Below, in pieces: positions 24,346-33,146 of a DNA stretch of 64,000 nucleotides. Source of the stretch: Dehalococcoidia bacterium (GTDB lineage Bacteria; Chloroflexota; Dehalococcoidia; UBA2979). The notes under the pieces are model-generated. The model searched no databases. It had not been told where the DNA came from and saw only the letters and a program-made list of their open reading frames with translations. A program made the translations under genes and the position numbers. The stretch spans positions 1 to 64,000 of the forward strand of contig JALOAL010000002.1 of assembly GCA_023228825.1 (NCBI GenBank), written 5' to 3'. The stretch's first letter is position 1; each line of letters opens with the position of its first letter.

Positions 24346-27324
24346 CGCCACCAACTCCAGCACATGGCGAGGCCGGCGGCCGGAGAAGTGCGTGATCTGC
24401 TGGCGGCACGAGACGCCCGTCACGAGCACCTCGGTGTCCTCGTCCGCGCTCATTACTGCGGGGATCAGGCTGCGCTCCGCCATTGCGCGGGAGACGTCGT
24501 AGTGCTCCACCTCGAAGCCGAACGAGCCGGCCATGCCGCAGCAGGCGGAGTCCACCAGCGACGTCTCCAGGCCGGGGACGAGCGCGAGGAGGGCGAGCGT
24601 GGCGTCCATACCGGCCAGGGCCTTCTGGTGGCAGTGCCCGTGCAAGAGCGCCCGCGGCGCGACGGGTTGGAGGGCCTCCCGGAAGCCCTCGTCGTCCACG
24701 GCGACGCGCATCACCAATTCTTCGACGAGGAACGCCTGCGCCGCCACCGTGCGCGCATCCTCGCCGGGCACGAGGTCGGGATACTCGTCCCGCAACGTGA
24801 GGATGCACGACGGCTCCGCGCCGACGATGGGGATGCCGCGCTGGGCGTATGGCGCCAGGACGGCGACGTTCTGGGCCGCCCACCGCTTCGCCTGGTGCAG
24901 TTGCCCCTTCGAGATGAGTGGGCGGCCGCAGCATCCCAGGCGGGGCACCACGGTCACCGCGTACCCCAGCGCCTCCAGGATGCGTACCGCCGCCTGGCCT
25001 ACCTCAGGGTGGTTCGCCTCTGTGAAGGAGTCCACGTAGTAGACCACCTGGCCGCGCGGGGCCGGCGGGACGTCGCGCCGGGATGCGAACCATCGGCTGA
25101 ACGGCTGACGCGCCAGGCGCGGCAGCGGGCGCTCGCGGTGGATGCCGAGGCGTGCGTGCATGACCTGGCGCACCGGACCCAGGTTGGAGCCCAGGTTCAC
25201 CAGGGCGCGGAGCGGGCCCAGGTGGCTCGCCATGCGGTTGAGGCGGCCCATGTTGCCGAACAGACGGTCGCGCAGGGGGATGCCGTGCTCGTCGTGGCGG
25301 CGCGTGAGCACCTCGTACTTCAACTTGGCCAGGTCCACGCCGGAGGGGCACTCGGACTTGCACGCCTTGCACTCCACGCACAGGTCGAGCGCCTCCATGA
25401 TGCGGTCGCCGGCCAGTTCCTCCAGCGGCAGGACGCCGTTGACCGCCTGGCGCAGCAGGTTCGCGCGTCCGCGCGTGGAGTGCTCCTCGTCGTGGGTGAC
25501 CATGTAGGACGGGCACATGGTGCCGGCGTCCTTCAGACAGGCGCCCTGGCCGTTGCACTGCTCGATGGCGCGCACGAAGCCGCCCTCTGGCGACCAGTCG
25601 AAGACGGTCTGGACGTCCCGGCTGGGCGTCCAGGGGGCCAGCCGCAGGTTGTCGTCGAACGCCGGAGTGTCCACGATCTTGCCGGGGTTCAGGATGCCCT
25701 GCGGGTCGAAGGCGTGCTTCACCTGGCGGAAGGCCTCGGTCAGGCGGGGACCGAACATGCGCTCGGTGAAGACGCCGCGCAGGATGCCGTCTCCGTGCTC
25801 GCCGCTCAGGCTGCCGCCGAACTCCAGCACCAGGTCCGCGACGTCCGAGGTGATCGCCTTGATCGTCTCCAGCCCGTCCGAGGCCTTGATGTTCACCATG
25901 GGCCGGATGTGCAGGCAGCCCTCCGACGCGTGGCCGTAGTAGGCGGCTGTGGTGCCGTAGCCACGCACCAGCGCATCGAAGCGCGACACGTAGTCCCCAA
26001 GGCGCTCCGGGGCCACCGCCGTGTCCTCCACGATGGCGATGGGCTTGGTGTCCGTGCGCACGCTCATGAGCAGGCCCAGGCCCGCCTCGCGCATGCGCCA
26101 GAGGCGCAGTTGTTCGCCCGGATCTGTGAACACCACGCCCGCGAACGCAGCACCGGGACGCACCATGGCGGCGCCGATCGTGTCCAGCGCGGCGGCCACC
26201 TCCGCGTCCGATCCGCCCTCCACCTCCACCAGCAGCAACGCACCGGGGTCACCCTGCACGAACTCCACCAGCGAGGCGTAGCCGATGCTGTCGCGGCAGC
26301 GCGAGACGATCGTGTCGTCCACCAGTTCCACGGCGGAGGGGTCGTGCGAGAGGGCCTCCGGGGTGGCGCGACAGGCGTCCACCACGGTGGGGTAGTGCAG
26401 CGCCAGCACGCCCTTGGCCGCGGGCAGCGGCGCCAGGCGCACCTCCGCCTCCACGACCAGCGCGAGGGTGCCCTCTGACCCAACGACCATCTGCGCCAGG
26501 TCCATGGAGCCCGTCTGGTCCACGTCCACGAAGGCGTCCAGGTTGTAGCCGGAGACACGGCGGCGGATGGGCGGGAACCGCTCTGCGATCTCCTCGCGGT
26601 GTTCGTCCGCCAGGGAGCGCACCGTCCGGTAGAGGTCGCCCTGGAAGCCGGGCGTGTCCAGCATCCGCGCGAGATCCGGTCCTTCAAGGTGTTCGAAGCG
26701 GGCGGTGCTGCCGTCTGCCAGCACCACGGTGAGGGAGACCACCTGCTCCGCGGTCTTGCCGTACTTGACGGAGTGCGCGCCGCAGGAGTTGTTGCCAATG
26801 CCGCCACCAATGGTGGCGCGGTTGCGGGTGGACGGGTCCACGGGGTAGTGCAGCCCCAGCGGGCGAGCCTCCTTGCTGAGGCGGTCCAGCACCACGCCGG
26901 GCTGGACGCGCGCCACGCGCCGCTCGCCGTCGACCTCCAGCACGCGGTCCATGTGGCGCGAGAAGTCCAGCACGATGGCGTGGTTGACGCCCTGGCCGGC
27001 CAGGCTGGTGCCGGCGCCGCGAGGCAGGACGGGCACACCTCGCTCTGCGGCCAGTCGCACGACATAACTGACGTCGGCGGCGCTGCGAGGCCAGACGATG
27101 GCGACGGGCTCCATCTCGTAGATCGAGGCGTCCGTGGCGTAGAGCAGGCGCTGGCCACGCTCGACCGTCACGTCTGTGGCGCCGCCCTCCAGGCCCTGGG
27201 CGAGCGTCGCAGCGAGGTCTTCCAGGGCTGGCGTGTCATGCAGCAGGGCACGGGCCTGCTCCACGGACTCGTGCGGGGAGGGGGCGCGCCCTTCGATGGC
27301 AGGGCGCTGTCCGGCAATCGTCAT
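24325..27324 (-). CDS. fused FAD/Fe-S 2-hydroxyacid dehydrogenase (GlcD-GlcF / YdiJ type)
   Basis: 999 residues. An FAD_binding_4 domain (about 70-210: PVLPRGAGTSLAGQ; TIGGGIGNNSCGAHSVKYGK) and an FAD-oxidase C domain (to about 540; GSLSGEHGDGILRG) are followed by two 4Fe-4S motifs (CNGQGACLKDAGTMCPSY; CVECKACKSECPSG) and two CCG domains (GCCGRPLISKG; SACCGMAGSFGFE). This one-chain order matches YdiJ-type D-2-hydroxyglutarate or D-lactate dehydrogenases, which pass electrons to a membrane acceptor. The substrate is not certain. It lies upstream of trkHA on the same strand with a 120-base gap, so it may be co-transcribed. Confidence 0.92.
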   Translation of the reverse strand: MTIAGQRPAIEGRAPSPHESVEQARALLHDTPALEDLAATLAQGLEGGATDVTVERGQRLLYATDASIYEMEPVAIVWPRSAADVSYVVRLAAERGVPVLPRGAGTSLAGQGVNHAIVLDFSRHMDRVLEVDGERRVARVQPGVVLDRLSKEARPLGLHYPVDPSTRNRATIGGGIGNNSCGAHSVKYGKTAEQVVSLTVVLADGSTARFEHLEGPDLARMLDTPGFQGDLYRTVRSLADEHREEIAERFPPIRRRVSGYNLDAFVDVDQTGSMDLAQMVVGSEGTLALVVEAEVRLAPLPAAKGVLALHYPTVVDACRATPEALSHDPSAVELVDDTIVSRCRDSIGYASLVEFVQGDPGALLLVEVEGGSDAEVAAALDTIGAAMVRPGAAFAGVVFTDPGEQLRLWRMREAGLGLLMSVRTDTKPIAIVEDTAVAPERLGDYVSRFDALVRGYGTTAAYYGHASEGCLHIRPMVNIKASDGLETIKAITSDVADLVLEFGGSLSGEHGDGILRGVFTERMFGPRLTEAFRQVKHAFDPQGILNPGKIVDTPAFDDNLRLAPWTPSRDVQTVFDWSPEGGFVRAIEQCNGQGACLKDAGTMCPSYMVTHDEEHSTRGRANLLRQAVNGVLPLEELAGDRIMEALDLCVECKACKSECPSGVDLAKLKYEVLTRRHDEHGIPLRDRLFGNMGRLNRMASHLGPLRALVNLGSNLGPVRQVMHARLGIHRERPLPRLARQPFSRWFASRRDVPPAPRGQVVYYVDSFTEANHPEVGQAAVRILEALGYAVTVVPRLGCCGRPLISKGQLHQAKRWAAQNVAVLAPYAQRGIPIVGAEPSCILTLRDEYPDLVPGEDARTVAAQAFLVEELVMRVAVDDEGFREALQPVAPRALLHGHCHQKALAGMDATLALLALVPGLETSLVDSACCGMAGSFGFEVEHYDVSRAMAERSLIPAVMSADEDTEVLVTGVSCRQQITHFSGRRPRHVLELVADALPAH

Positions 27325-27337
27325 GCAACGGACGGTA

Positions 27338-27394
27338 GCACGAGCCCCCGTTTCAGCGGCGCGGGGTGCTGCGCCGTGAGACGGGGGCTCGTGC
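27338..27394. terminator. Long inverted repeat, probable terminator of the mmpL operon
   Basis: GCACGAGCCCCCGT (27338-27351) is perfectly complementary to 27381-27394. A nested CGGCGC/GCGCCG stem lies inside the loop. It sits between the end of the MMPL gene and the start of the next minus-strand gene. No T-run is evident. Confidence 0.65.
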
Positions 27395-27411
27395 GGACTG
27401 GCCGTGCGGTG

Positions 27412-29655
27412 CTACCGGCTGGCGGTGGCTGGCTCCGGTTCGGCCGCTGGCACGGGCGCCTCGAGGCTCTCGATGGCCGGCTCGCGCTCCACGCGGAGGT
27501 CGGGCAGCCACTGGAGCCAGGAGGGCATGTACCAGTTGAAGTCGCCCAGCAGGCGCATGGTGGAGGGCACCAGCACGGTGCGGACCACCGTGGCGTCCAG
27601 GAAGACGGAGACCGCTAGCCCCAGGCCGATCTGCTGGAACATCGCCAGGTCACCCAGTGCGAACCCGCCGAACACCGCGACCATGATCGCTGCTGCGCCC
27701 GTGATCAGGTTCGCCGTGTGTCGGAGCCCGTAGGCCACCGAGCCCGCGTTGTCGTGCGTCTCATCGAAACGCTCGCGGATCCGGGTGAGCAGGAAGATGT
27801 GGTAGTCCATGGAGAGGCCGAACAGGATCGTGAACATGAACAGCGGCAACCAGGCCTCGATGGCGTCCACCTGCGTGAACCCCAGCGCGTCCGCGCCCCA
27901 GCCCCACTGGAAGACCGCCACCACCACGCCGTAGGCGGCGCCCACGGACAGCAGGTTCATGATGATCGACTTCACCGGCACCACCACCGACCGGAAGATC
28001 AGCGTGAGCAGCACGAGCGAGAAGCCCAGGACGAACGCGAACACCCACGGCGTGTACTGCGCCACCTGGTCGAAGAAGTCGGCGTTGCCCGCGGTCGGCC
28101 CGCCCACGTAGACGTTCGCCGCCACGCCGCTGAACGCCTCCGGCACGATGTCCGTACGCAGGAACTTCATGGCCGTGATGGCTTCGTCCGAGGCGGCTTC
28201 GCCGGGGACGGCCACGGAGACCACGGCCAGGGCCGGGCTCAGCACCTGCGTCCCGTTGACCAGTGCGTACGTGGGGTCCGCAGCGATGGCCGCAGACATC
28301 TCGTCGATGGCGGCCTGCACCGCCGGCGAGTTGACGTCGTCCGCCTGGATCACGATGTCCGTGGGCTGGATGCGCCCGGCCGAGAACTCCTGGTCGAGGA
28401 TCTCGAACGCCTGGCGCGCCTCGTAACGCGGGGGCAGGGCGTTGATGCCGGTGAAGCCCAGGGAGATCGAGAAGTACGGGATGGACATCACCACGAGCAG
28501 CGTGGTGGTGCCCAGCGCCATGACGAGCGGGTACCTCATCACGAAGCGCGCCGTGCCCGCCCAGAAGCCTTCGTCCTCCCCGTGGTGGGAGGCACCGCCG
28601 ATGAAGGGGATGGAGAGACCGTTGATGCGGTCCCCCATCAGGCTCAGCAGCGCCGGCAACAGCGTCACCGATGCGACGATGGTGACGAGCACCACTGCGC
28701 TGGCGCCGATGGCGAACGAGCGGAAGATGCTGGTGGGCACCACGAACATGCCCATCAGCGCGATCACCACCGTCACGCCGGAGAACACCACCGCGCGCCC
28801 GGCCGTGTCACCGGCCACGCCGATGGCCGGCGAGCGTCCCTGCCCCTGCTCCCGCTGCTCGCGGTAGCGGGCCACGATGAACAGTGCATAGTCGATGCCG
28901 ACTGCCAACCCGATCATCATCATCACGTTGGTGACGAAGAACGACATCTCGTACACCTGCGAGATGAGAGCGACCAGCCCGAACGTGATCCCGATGGCCA
29001 TGAACGCGATGCCCATGGGCAGCAGCGCGGCTATGACGGCGCCGAAGACCAGCACCAGCACGACCATGGCGATGGGGAGCGCTCGGAACTCCGCCGCCAG
29101 GTCGCCCTCGGCCGCCTGGGTGAAGGCGGCGTTGCTGCTGGCGAAGCCGAGCGTGAGGACGCTGAAGTCCTCCCGGCCGCCGAACTCGGCCAGCGTGGCC
29201 TGCAGGACCTTCACGTGTTCGGTGGCTTCGTCAATCTCGCCCCGCAGCAGCGTGGGGACGATGGTGGTCTGGCGGCTCTCGGAGACCAGCGAGGGGTCGC
29301 CGACCTCGAAGTAGGAGAATGTCTGGAGCGGGTCGATCGCCTCCTCGTGCGAGCGGATGGCCGCGGTCAGTTCAGTGACGAACGCGCCGAACTCCGGATC
29401 GTCCACCGTGTAGCGGTCCGACTGGACGATGACCTGCTCGAAGAATGGCTCGCTGCCGCGGGCCTCCTGCAGCAGTTCGCGGGCAGTCTGGGACTCCGGG
29501 CTGTTGCTGAACTCGATGTCCGTGGTGAGGCGACTCCCGGTGACGCTGGAAATGCCGGTGATGACCACTGCGGCAACGATCCAGCCCGAAATGACCAGCC
29601 AGTGGCGGCGTGCACTCCAGACGGACAGCCGTCCGGTCAGGCCCAGGCTAGACAT
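27412..29655 (-). CDS. MMPL/RND-family membrane exporter
   Basis: A 747-residue protein with two repeats of one helix, a large extracytoplasmic loop, then five helices (twelve in total). The conserved helix-4 region GLAVGIDYALFIVARYREQ with its Asp-Tyr pair, and the second copy FGLSMDYHIFLLTRIRERFD, carry the proton-relay residues. MMPL proteins export lipids or hydrophobic compounds. I chose the ATG at 29655 (MSSLGLTGRLSVWSARRHW) with GGAAGGA 8 bases before it; longer frames overlap tetR. It overlaps the tetR end by 8 bases, so it is the TetR-regulated last gene of the operon. Confidence 0.93.
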   Translation of the reverse strand: MSSLGLTGRLSVWSARRHWLVISGWIVAAVVITGISSVTGSRLTTDIEFSNSPESQTARELLQEARGSEPFFEQVIVQSDRYTVDDPEFGAFVTELTAAIRSHEEAIDPLQTFSYFEVGDPSLVSESRQTTIVPTLLRGEIDEATEHVKVLQATLAEFGGREDFSVLTLGFASSNAAFTQAAEGDLAAEFRALPIAMVVLVLVFGAVIAALLPMGIAFMAIGITFGLVALISQVYEMSFFVTNVMMMIGLAVGIDYALFIVARYREQREQGQGRSPAIGVAGDTAGRAVVFSGVTVVIALMGMFVVPTSIFRSFAIGASAVVLVTIVASVTLLPALLSLMGDRINGLSIPFIGGASHHGEDEGFWAGTARFVMRYPLVMALGTTTLLVVMSIPYFSISLGFTGINALPPRYEARQAFEILDQEFSAGRIQPTDIVIQADDVNSPAVQAAIDEMSAAIAADPTYALVNGTQVLSPALAVVSVAVPGEAASDEAITAMKFLRTDIVPEAFSGVAANVYVGGPTAGNADFFDQVAQYTPWVFAFVLGFSLVLLTLIFRSVVVPVKSIIMNLLSVGAAYGVVVAVFQWGWGADALGFTQVDAIEAWLPLFMFTILFGLSMDYHIFLLTRIRERFDETHDNAGSVAYGLRHTANLITGAAAIMVAVFGGFALGDLAMFQQIGLGLAVSVFLDATVVRTVLVPSTMRLLGDFNWYMPSWLQWLPDLRVEREPAIESLEAPVPAAEPEPATASR

Positions 29656-30355
29656 TGTTCGATCCTTCCGTTGGTGATGACGTGGTGGGTGTGCCAGGGT
29701 CTGGAGGCGGGACCGCCCCGACCAGCGCCTGCACGCGCCGGGCCAGATCCTGTGTGAACGAGGTGCCGATAAACTGGATGAGCAGGTTCCAGGCTGTGTC
29801 CGTGGCGTACGAGGCGCCATAGACGGTGGACATACAGCCAATGCCTGCGCCCACGGCATGGAGGAAGTGGGACATCGCGGTGGCGTCCACGCCTCGGTCG
29901 AACTCGCCCGACTCCTGCGCGGAGCGGATGAAGCCTGCCAGGTTCTCCACGGACTCGTCCAGGGTCTCCACCACGCGGCTGCGGAGGTCAGGCTCGCGCG
30001 AGGCGGCCAGGTAGGACTCCAGGCGCAGGATGCACATCTCCGCGAAGTCCGGGGACTGCCGCTGGTCGCGGACGCTGTCGCCCAGGGCCAGCAACGCCGC
30101 GCCCGGGGTATCGCCGGGGGCGGGGGCGGCCAGCCACATCTCCATGTCTTCTGAGACACAGCCGTGGGCGACCTCTGCGATCAGGTCGGACTTGTTTTCG
30201 AAGTAGCGGTAGATGCTGCCCGCGGCCACGTCAGCCTCCGCGGCGATGTCATTCACCGTGGCGGCGGCGTAACCTTTTTCCACGAAGACACGCCGAGCCG
30301 CATCCAGGATCTCCTGGCGGCGCGCCTCCACGTAGCGGTCGTTGACCCGGGTCAT
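29648..30355 (-). CDS. TetR-family transcriptional regulator
   Basis: 235 residues. A typical TetR N-terminal domain at about 12-58 (RRQEILDAARRVFVEKGY, then DIAAEADVAAGSIYRYFENKSDL) is followed by an all-helical ligand domain. The last 25 residues are Pro/Thr/Ser-rich and probably disordered. It starts 2 bases after the stop of a 42-residue gene and overlaps mmpL. Local repression of its own operon through the palindromes at 30554-30589 is the natural expectation. Confidence 0.93.
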   Translation of the reverse strand: MTRVNDRYVEARRQEILDAARRVFVEKGYAAATVNDIAAEADVAAGSIYRYFENKSDLIAEVAHGCVSEDMEMWLAAPAPGDTPGAALLALGDSVRDQRQSPDFAEMCILRLESYLAASREPDLRSRVVETLDESVENLAGFIRSAQESGEFDRGVDATAMSHFLHAVGAGIGCMSTVYGASYATDTAWNLLIQFIGTSFTQDLARRVQALVGAVPPPDPGTPTTSSPTEGSNNV

Positions 30356-30357
30356 CG

Positions 30358-30486
30358 TTACAGCCAGATCCGGGCGCGGACCGCCTCTGAGTGATCGCGT
30401 CGCGCCTCGTCGTACGAGGGGTGCCCTCGGCGCGTGCCGGCGGCGGTGCGGGAGACCACGGCGTTGTAGTACTCACGGATACGCAT
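30358..30486 (-). CDS. 42-residue basic small protein, first gene of the tetR-mmpL operon
   Basis: ATG at 30486 is preceded by GGAGGAGG with a 6-base spacer, a near-ideal ribosome site. The product begins MRIREYYNAVVSRTAAGTRR, continues GHPSYDEARRDHSEAVRARI and ends WL. It has no signal peptide or membrane segment and is rich in Arg, Ala and aromatic residues. The stop TAA is 2 bases before the tetR start, which suggests translational coupling. I do not recognise a family. It could be a leader peptide or a small partner of TetR or MMPL. Confidence 0.65.
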   Translation of the reverse strand: MRIREYYNAVVSRTAAGTRRGHPSYDEARRDHSEAVRARIWL

Positions 30487-30553
30487 TCTGGTCCTCCTCC
30501 AGGGGTGGGGTGGCGCTCAGGGCGGGTGTTGGCTTGTGTCACCCATCACCATC

Positions 30554-30589
30554 TGAACGAACGTTCATCCAAATGAATAATGATTCATT
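30554..30589. promoter_or_regulatory. Paired palindromes, probable operator of the tetR-mmpL operon
   Basis: TGAACG-AA-CGTTCA (30554-30567) and AATGAAT-AATG-ATTCATT (30572-30589) lie about 70-100 bases upstream of the first gene of the leftward operon. The second is a typical TetR-type operator. The first also fits GAAC-N4-GTTC, the same SOS consensus seen upstream of imuB, so LexA binding is an alternative. Confidence 0.6.
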
Positions 30590-30662
30590 CCGCCCGGGTG
30601 CGCAAGGGCATCCATTGCCTATTTTTTGGTTCTGGTCTTCTGGATTCGGGCTTCTGGTCGCC

Positions 30663-30728
30663 TGAACGAAGGAGGCGGAGCCTCTGAACGAAGGAGGCGG
30701 AGCCTCTGAACGAAGGAGGCGGAGCCTC
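30663..30728 (+). repeat. 22-bp tandem repeat, three exact units
   Basis: The unit TGAACGAAGGAGGCGGAGCC followed by TC is repeated three times (30663-30684, 30685-30706, 30707-30728). Each begins with TGAACGAA, the same eight bases that open the palindrome at 30554. The last unit forms the left arm of the adjacent hairpin. Confidence 0.93.
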
Positions 30729-30747
30729 TGTGGCTCCGCCTCCTTCG
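30711..30747. terminator. Strong hairpin after the VOC gene
   Basis: A perfect 16-bp stem (CGAAGGAGGCGGAGCC, 30711-30726, with its complement 30732-30747) and a 5-base loop lie just beyond the stop of the minus-strand VOC gene at 30754. It probably ends the AraC-VOC transcript. Confidence 0.75.
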
Positions 30748-30753
30748 CGGTCC

Positions 30754-31200
30754 CTAGTCTGTGGCAGGGTTGGCCGGCAACGGGAGGTTCGGGTTCACCC
30801 CGGGCTGCACGATCCGTGCGGCGTTCCCGAACGGGTCGCGGATGCCGAAGTCGGTCCCGTAGAACCGCTCCGTCGGCGGGTCGACCACCTCGACACCCTT
30901 CGCGACGAGGTCGTCGTACGTCCTCTGGGCGTCGTCCGTGTAGAGGCCGATCCAGCCACCCTGGGCGCCCTTGGTCAGCAGTTCGCGTGCCGTGGCGGCG
31001 GTGGACTCGTCCATCCGAGGCTGGCCCGGCACCTCCAGCAGGATGGAGCGCTCGTCGCCCGGGACGCCCACGGTGAGCCACCGCATGAACCCCAGGTCGT
31101 AGTCGTCTCGGACCTCCATTCCGAGTTTGCCGACGTAGAAGGAGAGCGCCTCCTCCTGGTCGAGCACGAAGAGTTGCGAGAGAGAGATTGAGGTGAACAT
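30754..31200 (-). CDS. VOC-family (glyoxalase/bleomycin-resistance-fold) protein
   Basis: A 148-residue two-module VOC protein: LSQLFVLDQEEALSFYVGKLGMEVRDDY, then RWLTVGVPGDERSILLEVPG, and at the end YGTDFGIRDPFGNAARIVQPG. This subfamily (often annotated as extradiol dioxygenase-like) binds a metal or small molecule; the substrate is unknown. I chose the ATG at 31200 (MFTSISLSQ); the longer frame runs into the upstream gene's region. It follows an AraC-type regulator by 52 bases on the same strand, a common pairing for this family. Confidence 0.85.
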   Translation of the reverse strand: MFTSISLSQLFVLDQEEALSFYVGKLGMEVRDDYDLGFMRWLTVGVPGDERSILLEVPGQPRMDESTAATARELLTKGAQGGWIGLYTDDAQRTYDDLVAKGVEVVDPPTERFYGTDFGIRDPFGNAARIVQPGVNPNLPLPANPATD

Positions 31201-31252
31201 GCTGGCCAGTCTGCCAGCGCCGGCGCAAGCCTGCTTCTCCAAAACTGCGCTC

Positions 31253-31684
31253 TTAGCGCAGTTCCGCGGACGCGGCTTCCTGGGACGCCATGAGGTCACT
31301 CGGGCGCGTCCACGACTTTACGAAGCACGACGGCACCGGGAAGCCGGTTGACCGATTCCGATAGCCGGAGGGCGGCAGGCCCACGATGGCGGTGAAGGTG
31401 GTGGTGAACGATCCGAGGCTGCGGAACCCCACCTCCAGGCAGATGTCCGTCACCGGTCGGTCGGTCTCGCGGAGCAGGAACATGGCTCGTTCCACGCGGC
31501 GGCGCTGGAGGTAGCGATGCGGCGTCTCGCCGAAGGTGGCGCGGAAGCGACGGATGAAGTGCGCCGGCGAGAGGTGCGTGATGCGCGCCAGCGTGGGGAT
31601 GTCCAGCGGCTCCGCGTAGGCGCGGTCCATCGCATCCCGCGCGCGGAGCATCCGCCGGTTGGACTCCTCGACAGCCTGGCTCAT
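31253..31684 (-). CDS. AraC-family regulator, DNA-binding domain only
   Basis: 143 residues containing little more than the twin helix-turn-helix of AraC regulators: IPTLARITHLSPAHFIRRFRATFGETPHRYLQRRRVERA and VTDICLEVGFRSLGSFTTTF. There is no ligand-binding domain. Such short AraC proteins often accompany a VOC gene, as here (VOC starts 52 bases downstream), and probably regulate it. Confidence 0.9.
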   Translation of the reverse strand: MSQAVEESNRRMLRARDAMDRAYAEPLDIPTLARITHLSPAHFIRRFRATFGETPHRYLQRRRVERAMFLLRETDRPVTDICLEVGFRSLGSFTTTFTAIVGLPPSGYRNRSTGFPVPSCFVKSWTRPSDLMASQEAASAELR

Positions 31685-31754
31685 GCAGCCATTAGACCAC
31701 GCCTCCGGTAGGCGATGGCCCTTTCGTGCGCACGCGCCGCGGCACGCCTTGACG

Positions 31755-33146
31755 CTACGAGGCCGCCTCGGCGTCTGGATCGAGGTAGGGCATGAGGGCG
31801 TCCAGGAGGTCGGTGCGGGAGTCCAGGGTGCGGCCCAGGCCGGAGAGGAGTCCCATGACGCGCGCGATCAGGATGATGTCGCCAGGGACGTCCACCAGCG
31901 GGTTGGCGCGCAGCACCTTGCCCATGCGCTGATTGATCTCCGCCATCATCGCCTGATCCGCGTACGCCTGGCCGGAGCGCAGGACGTCGCCGAGGAACGC
32001 CTCTCCCAGGGCGCTGTAGGTCTCCACGTTGTCCTCGCGCGTACGGAAGCCCATCTCGTTCATGGAGGAGTACACGGCGTCCGGCTGCTCCGCGATGATC
32101 GCGCTGGTCAGCACGATCAATTGCTGGCGGAACCCGTCCGGGATCACTTTCGTGAGCCCGAAGTCCACGAGACCGATCTTCGCCCTGCCGCCCGGTTCCT
32201 CCGGACGCATCACGAACAGGTTGCCGGGGTGCGGGTCCGCGTGGAACGAGCCGTGCTTGAGGATCATCGTGTTGAACAGGTCGATCAGCGTGTCCGCCAC
32301 CTGGCTGGGGTCGATCCCGGCCTCACGCAGGGCGGGCACGTTCGTGATCTTGATGCCGTCCAGGTAGTCCATGGTCAGCACTCGACGCGTGGAGAGGGGC
32401 CAGTGGATGGCGGGGATCACCACGTCGTCGCGTTCGGCCAGGCTGCGGGCGATGGTCTCCGCCGCGCGGCCCTCGTGGACGAAGTTGACCTCGTCAGGAG
32501 CGTTGCGCTGCATCTCCTGCGCGATGGGTCGGAAGTCGATCACCGTCTCCAGGCGCGCCCACAGCCGCGAGAGCAGGTCGATCACCTGCAGGTCCCACTC
32601 CACGATGCGCTCGATGCCGGGGTACTGCACTTTGACGGCCACGTCTGTGCCGTCGTGCAGGCGCGCCCGGTAGACCTGCGCCAGCGAGGCGGCGGCGATG
32701 GGCTGCGGGTCGAACTCTGCGTAGAGGTCGTCCACGGATCCGCCCAGTTCGTCCTCGATGACCGGGCGCATCTCCTCCCACGGGCGCGCGGGGACGCGGT
32801 CATGGACCAGCGAGAGGATGCGGACGTACTCGTCCATGAGGATGTCCGCGCGGCTCCCGAGGAACTGGCAGGTCTTGATGATCAGCCCCTGCTGCTTGAT
32901 GGCGCGCCGCACGATGGAGAGCGCCGCGTCCTGGTGGAAGCGGTGCGTGGCCTCCGCCATCTGCTCCACGCCAAAGATGCGGCGCTTGATGCGCAGCCAG
33001 CGCCACTTCACCCACAGCCACGCGACCGTGACCGTCAGCGGCAGCAGCCGGCGCAGGCGCCCGTACGGCGGTTTCGAGGGCATCGCCACCAACTGGCGCT
33101 CGGGGGTGGGGAGCGGCGCGCTGGAGGGCGCGGGGTCAGAGTCCAT
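31755..33146 (-). CDS. ABC1/AarF/UbiB-family atypical kinase
   Basis: 463 residues. N-terminal hydrophobic region (LLPLTVTVAWLWVKWRWL), then the ABC1 kinase-like core: AAASLAQVYRA (alanine-rich loop), DVAVKVQYPG (Lys), HADPHPGNLFV (catalytic loop) and LVDFGLT (metal-binding DFG-like). The family's KxGQ motif reads KTCQFLGSR, so the Gly is Cys. ABC1 proteins support ubiquinone or other isoprenoid lipid synthesis through ATPase activity. I chose the ATG at 33146 behind GAAGGT; the upstream extension is non-homologous. It is monocistronic and divergent from the P450 cluster. Confidence 0.9.
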   Translation of the reverse strand: MDSDPAPSSAPLPTPERQLVAMPSKPPYGRLRRLLPLTVTVAWLWVKWRWLRIKRRIFGVEQMAEATHRFHQDAALSIVRRAIKQQGLIIKTCQFLGSRADILMDEYVRILSLVHDRVPARPWEEMRPVIEDELGGSVDDLYAEFDPQPIAAASLAQVYRARLHDGTDVAVKVQYPGIERIVEWDLQVIDLLSRLWARLETVIDFRPIAQEMQRNAPDEVNFVHEGRAAETIARSLAERDDVVIPAIHWPLSTRRVLTMDYLDGIKITNVPALREAGIDPSQVADTLIDLFNTMILKHGSFHADPHPGNLFVMRPEEPGGRAKIGLVDFGLTKVIPDGFRQQLIVLTSAIIAEQPDAVYSSMNEMGFRTREDNVETYSALGEAFLGDVLRSGQAYADQAMMAEINQRMGKVLRANPLVDVPGDIILIARVMGLLSGLGRTLDSRTDLLDALMPYLDPDAEAAS

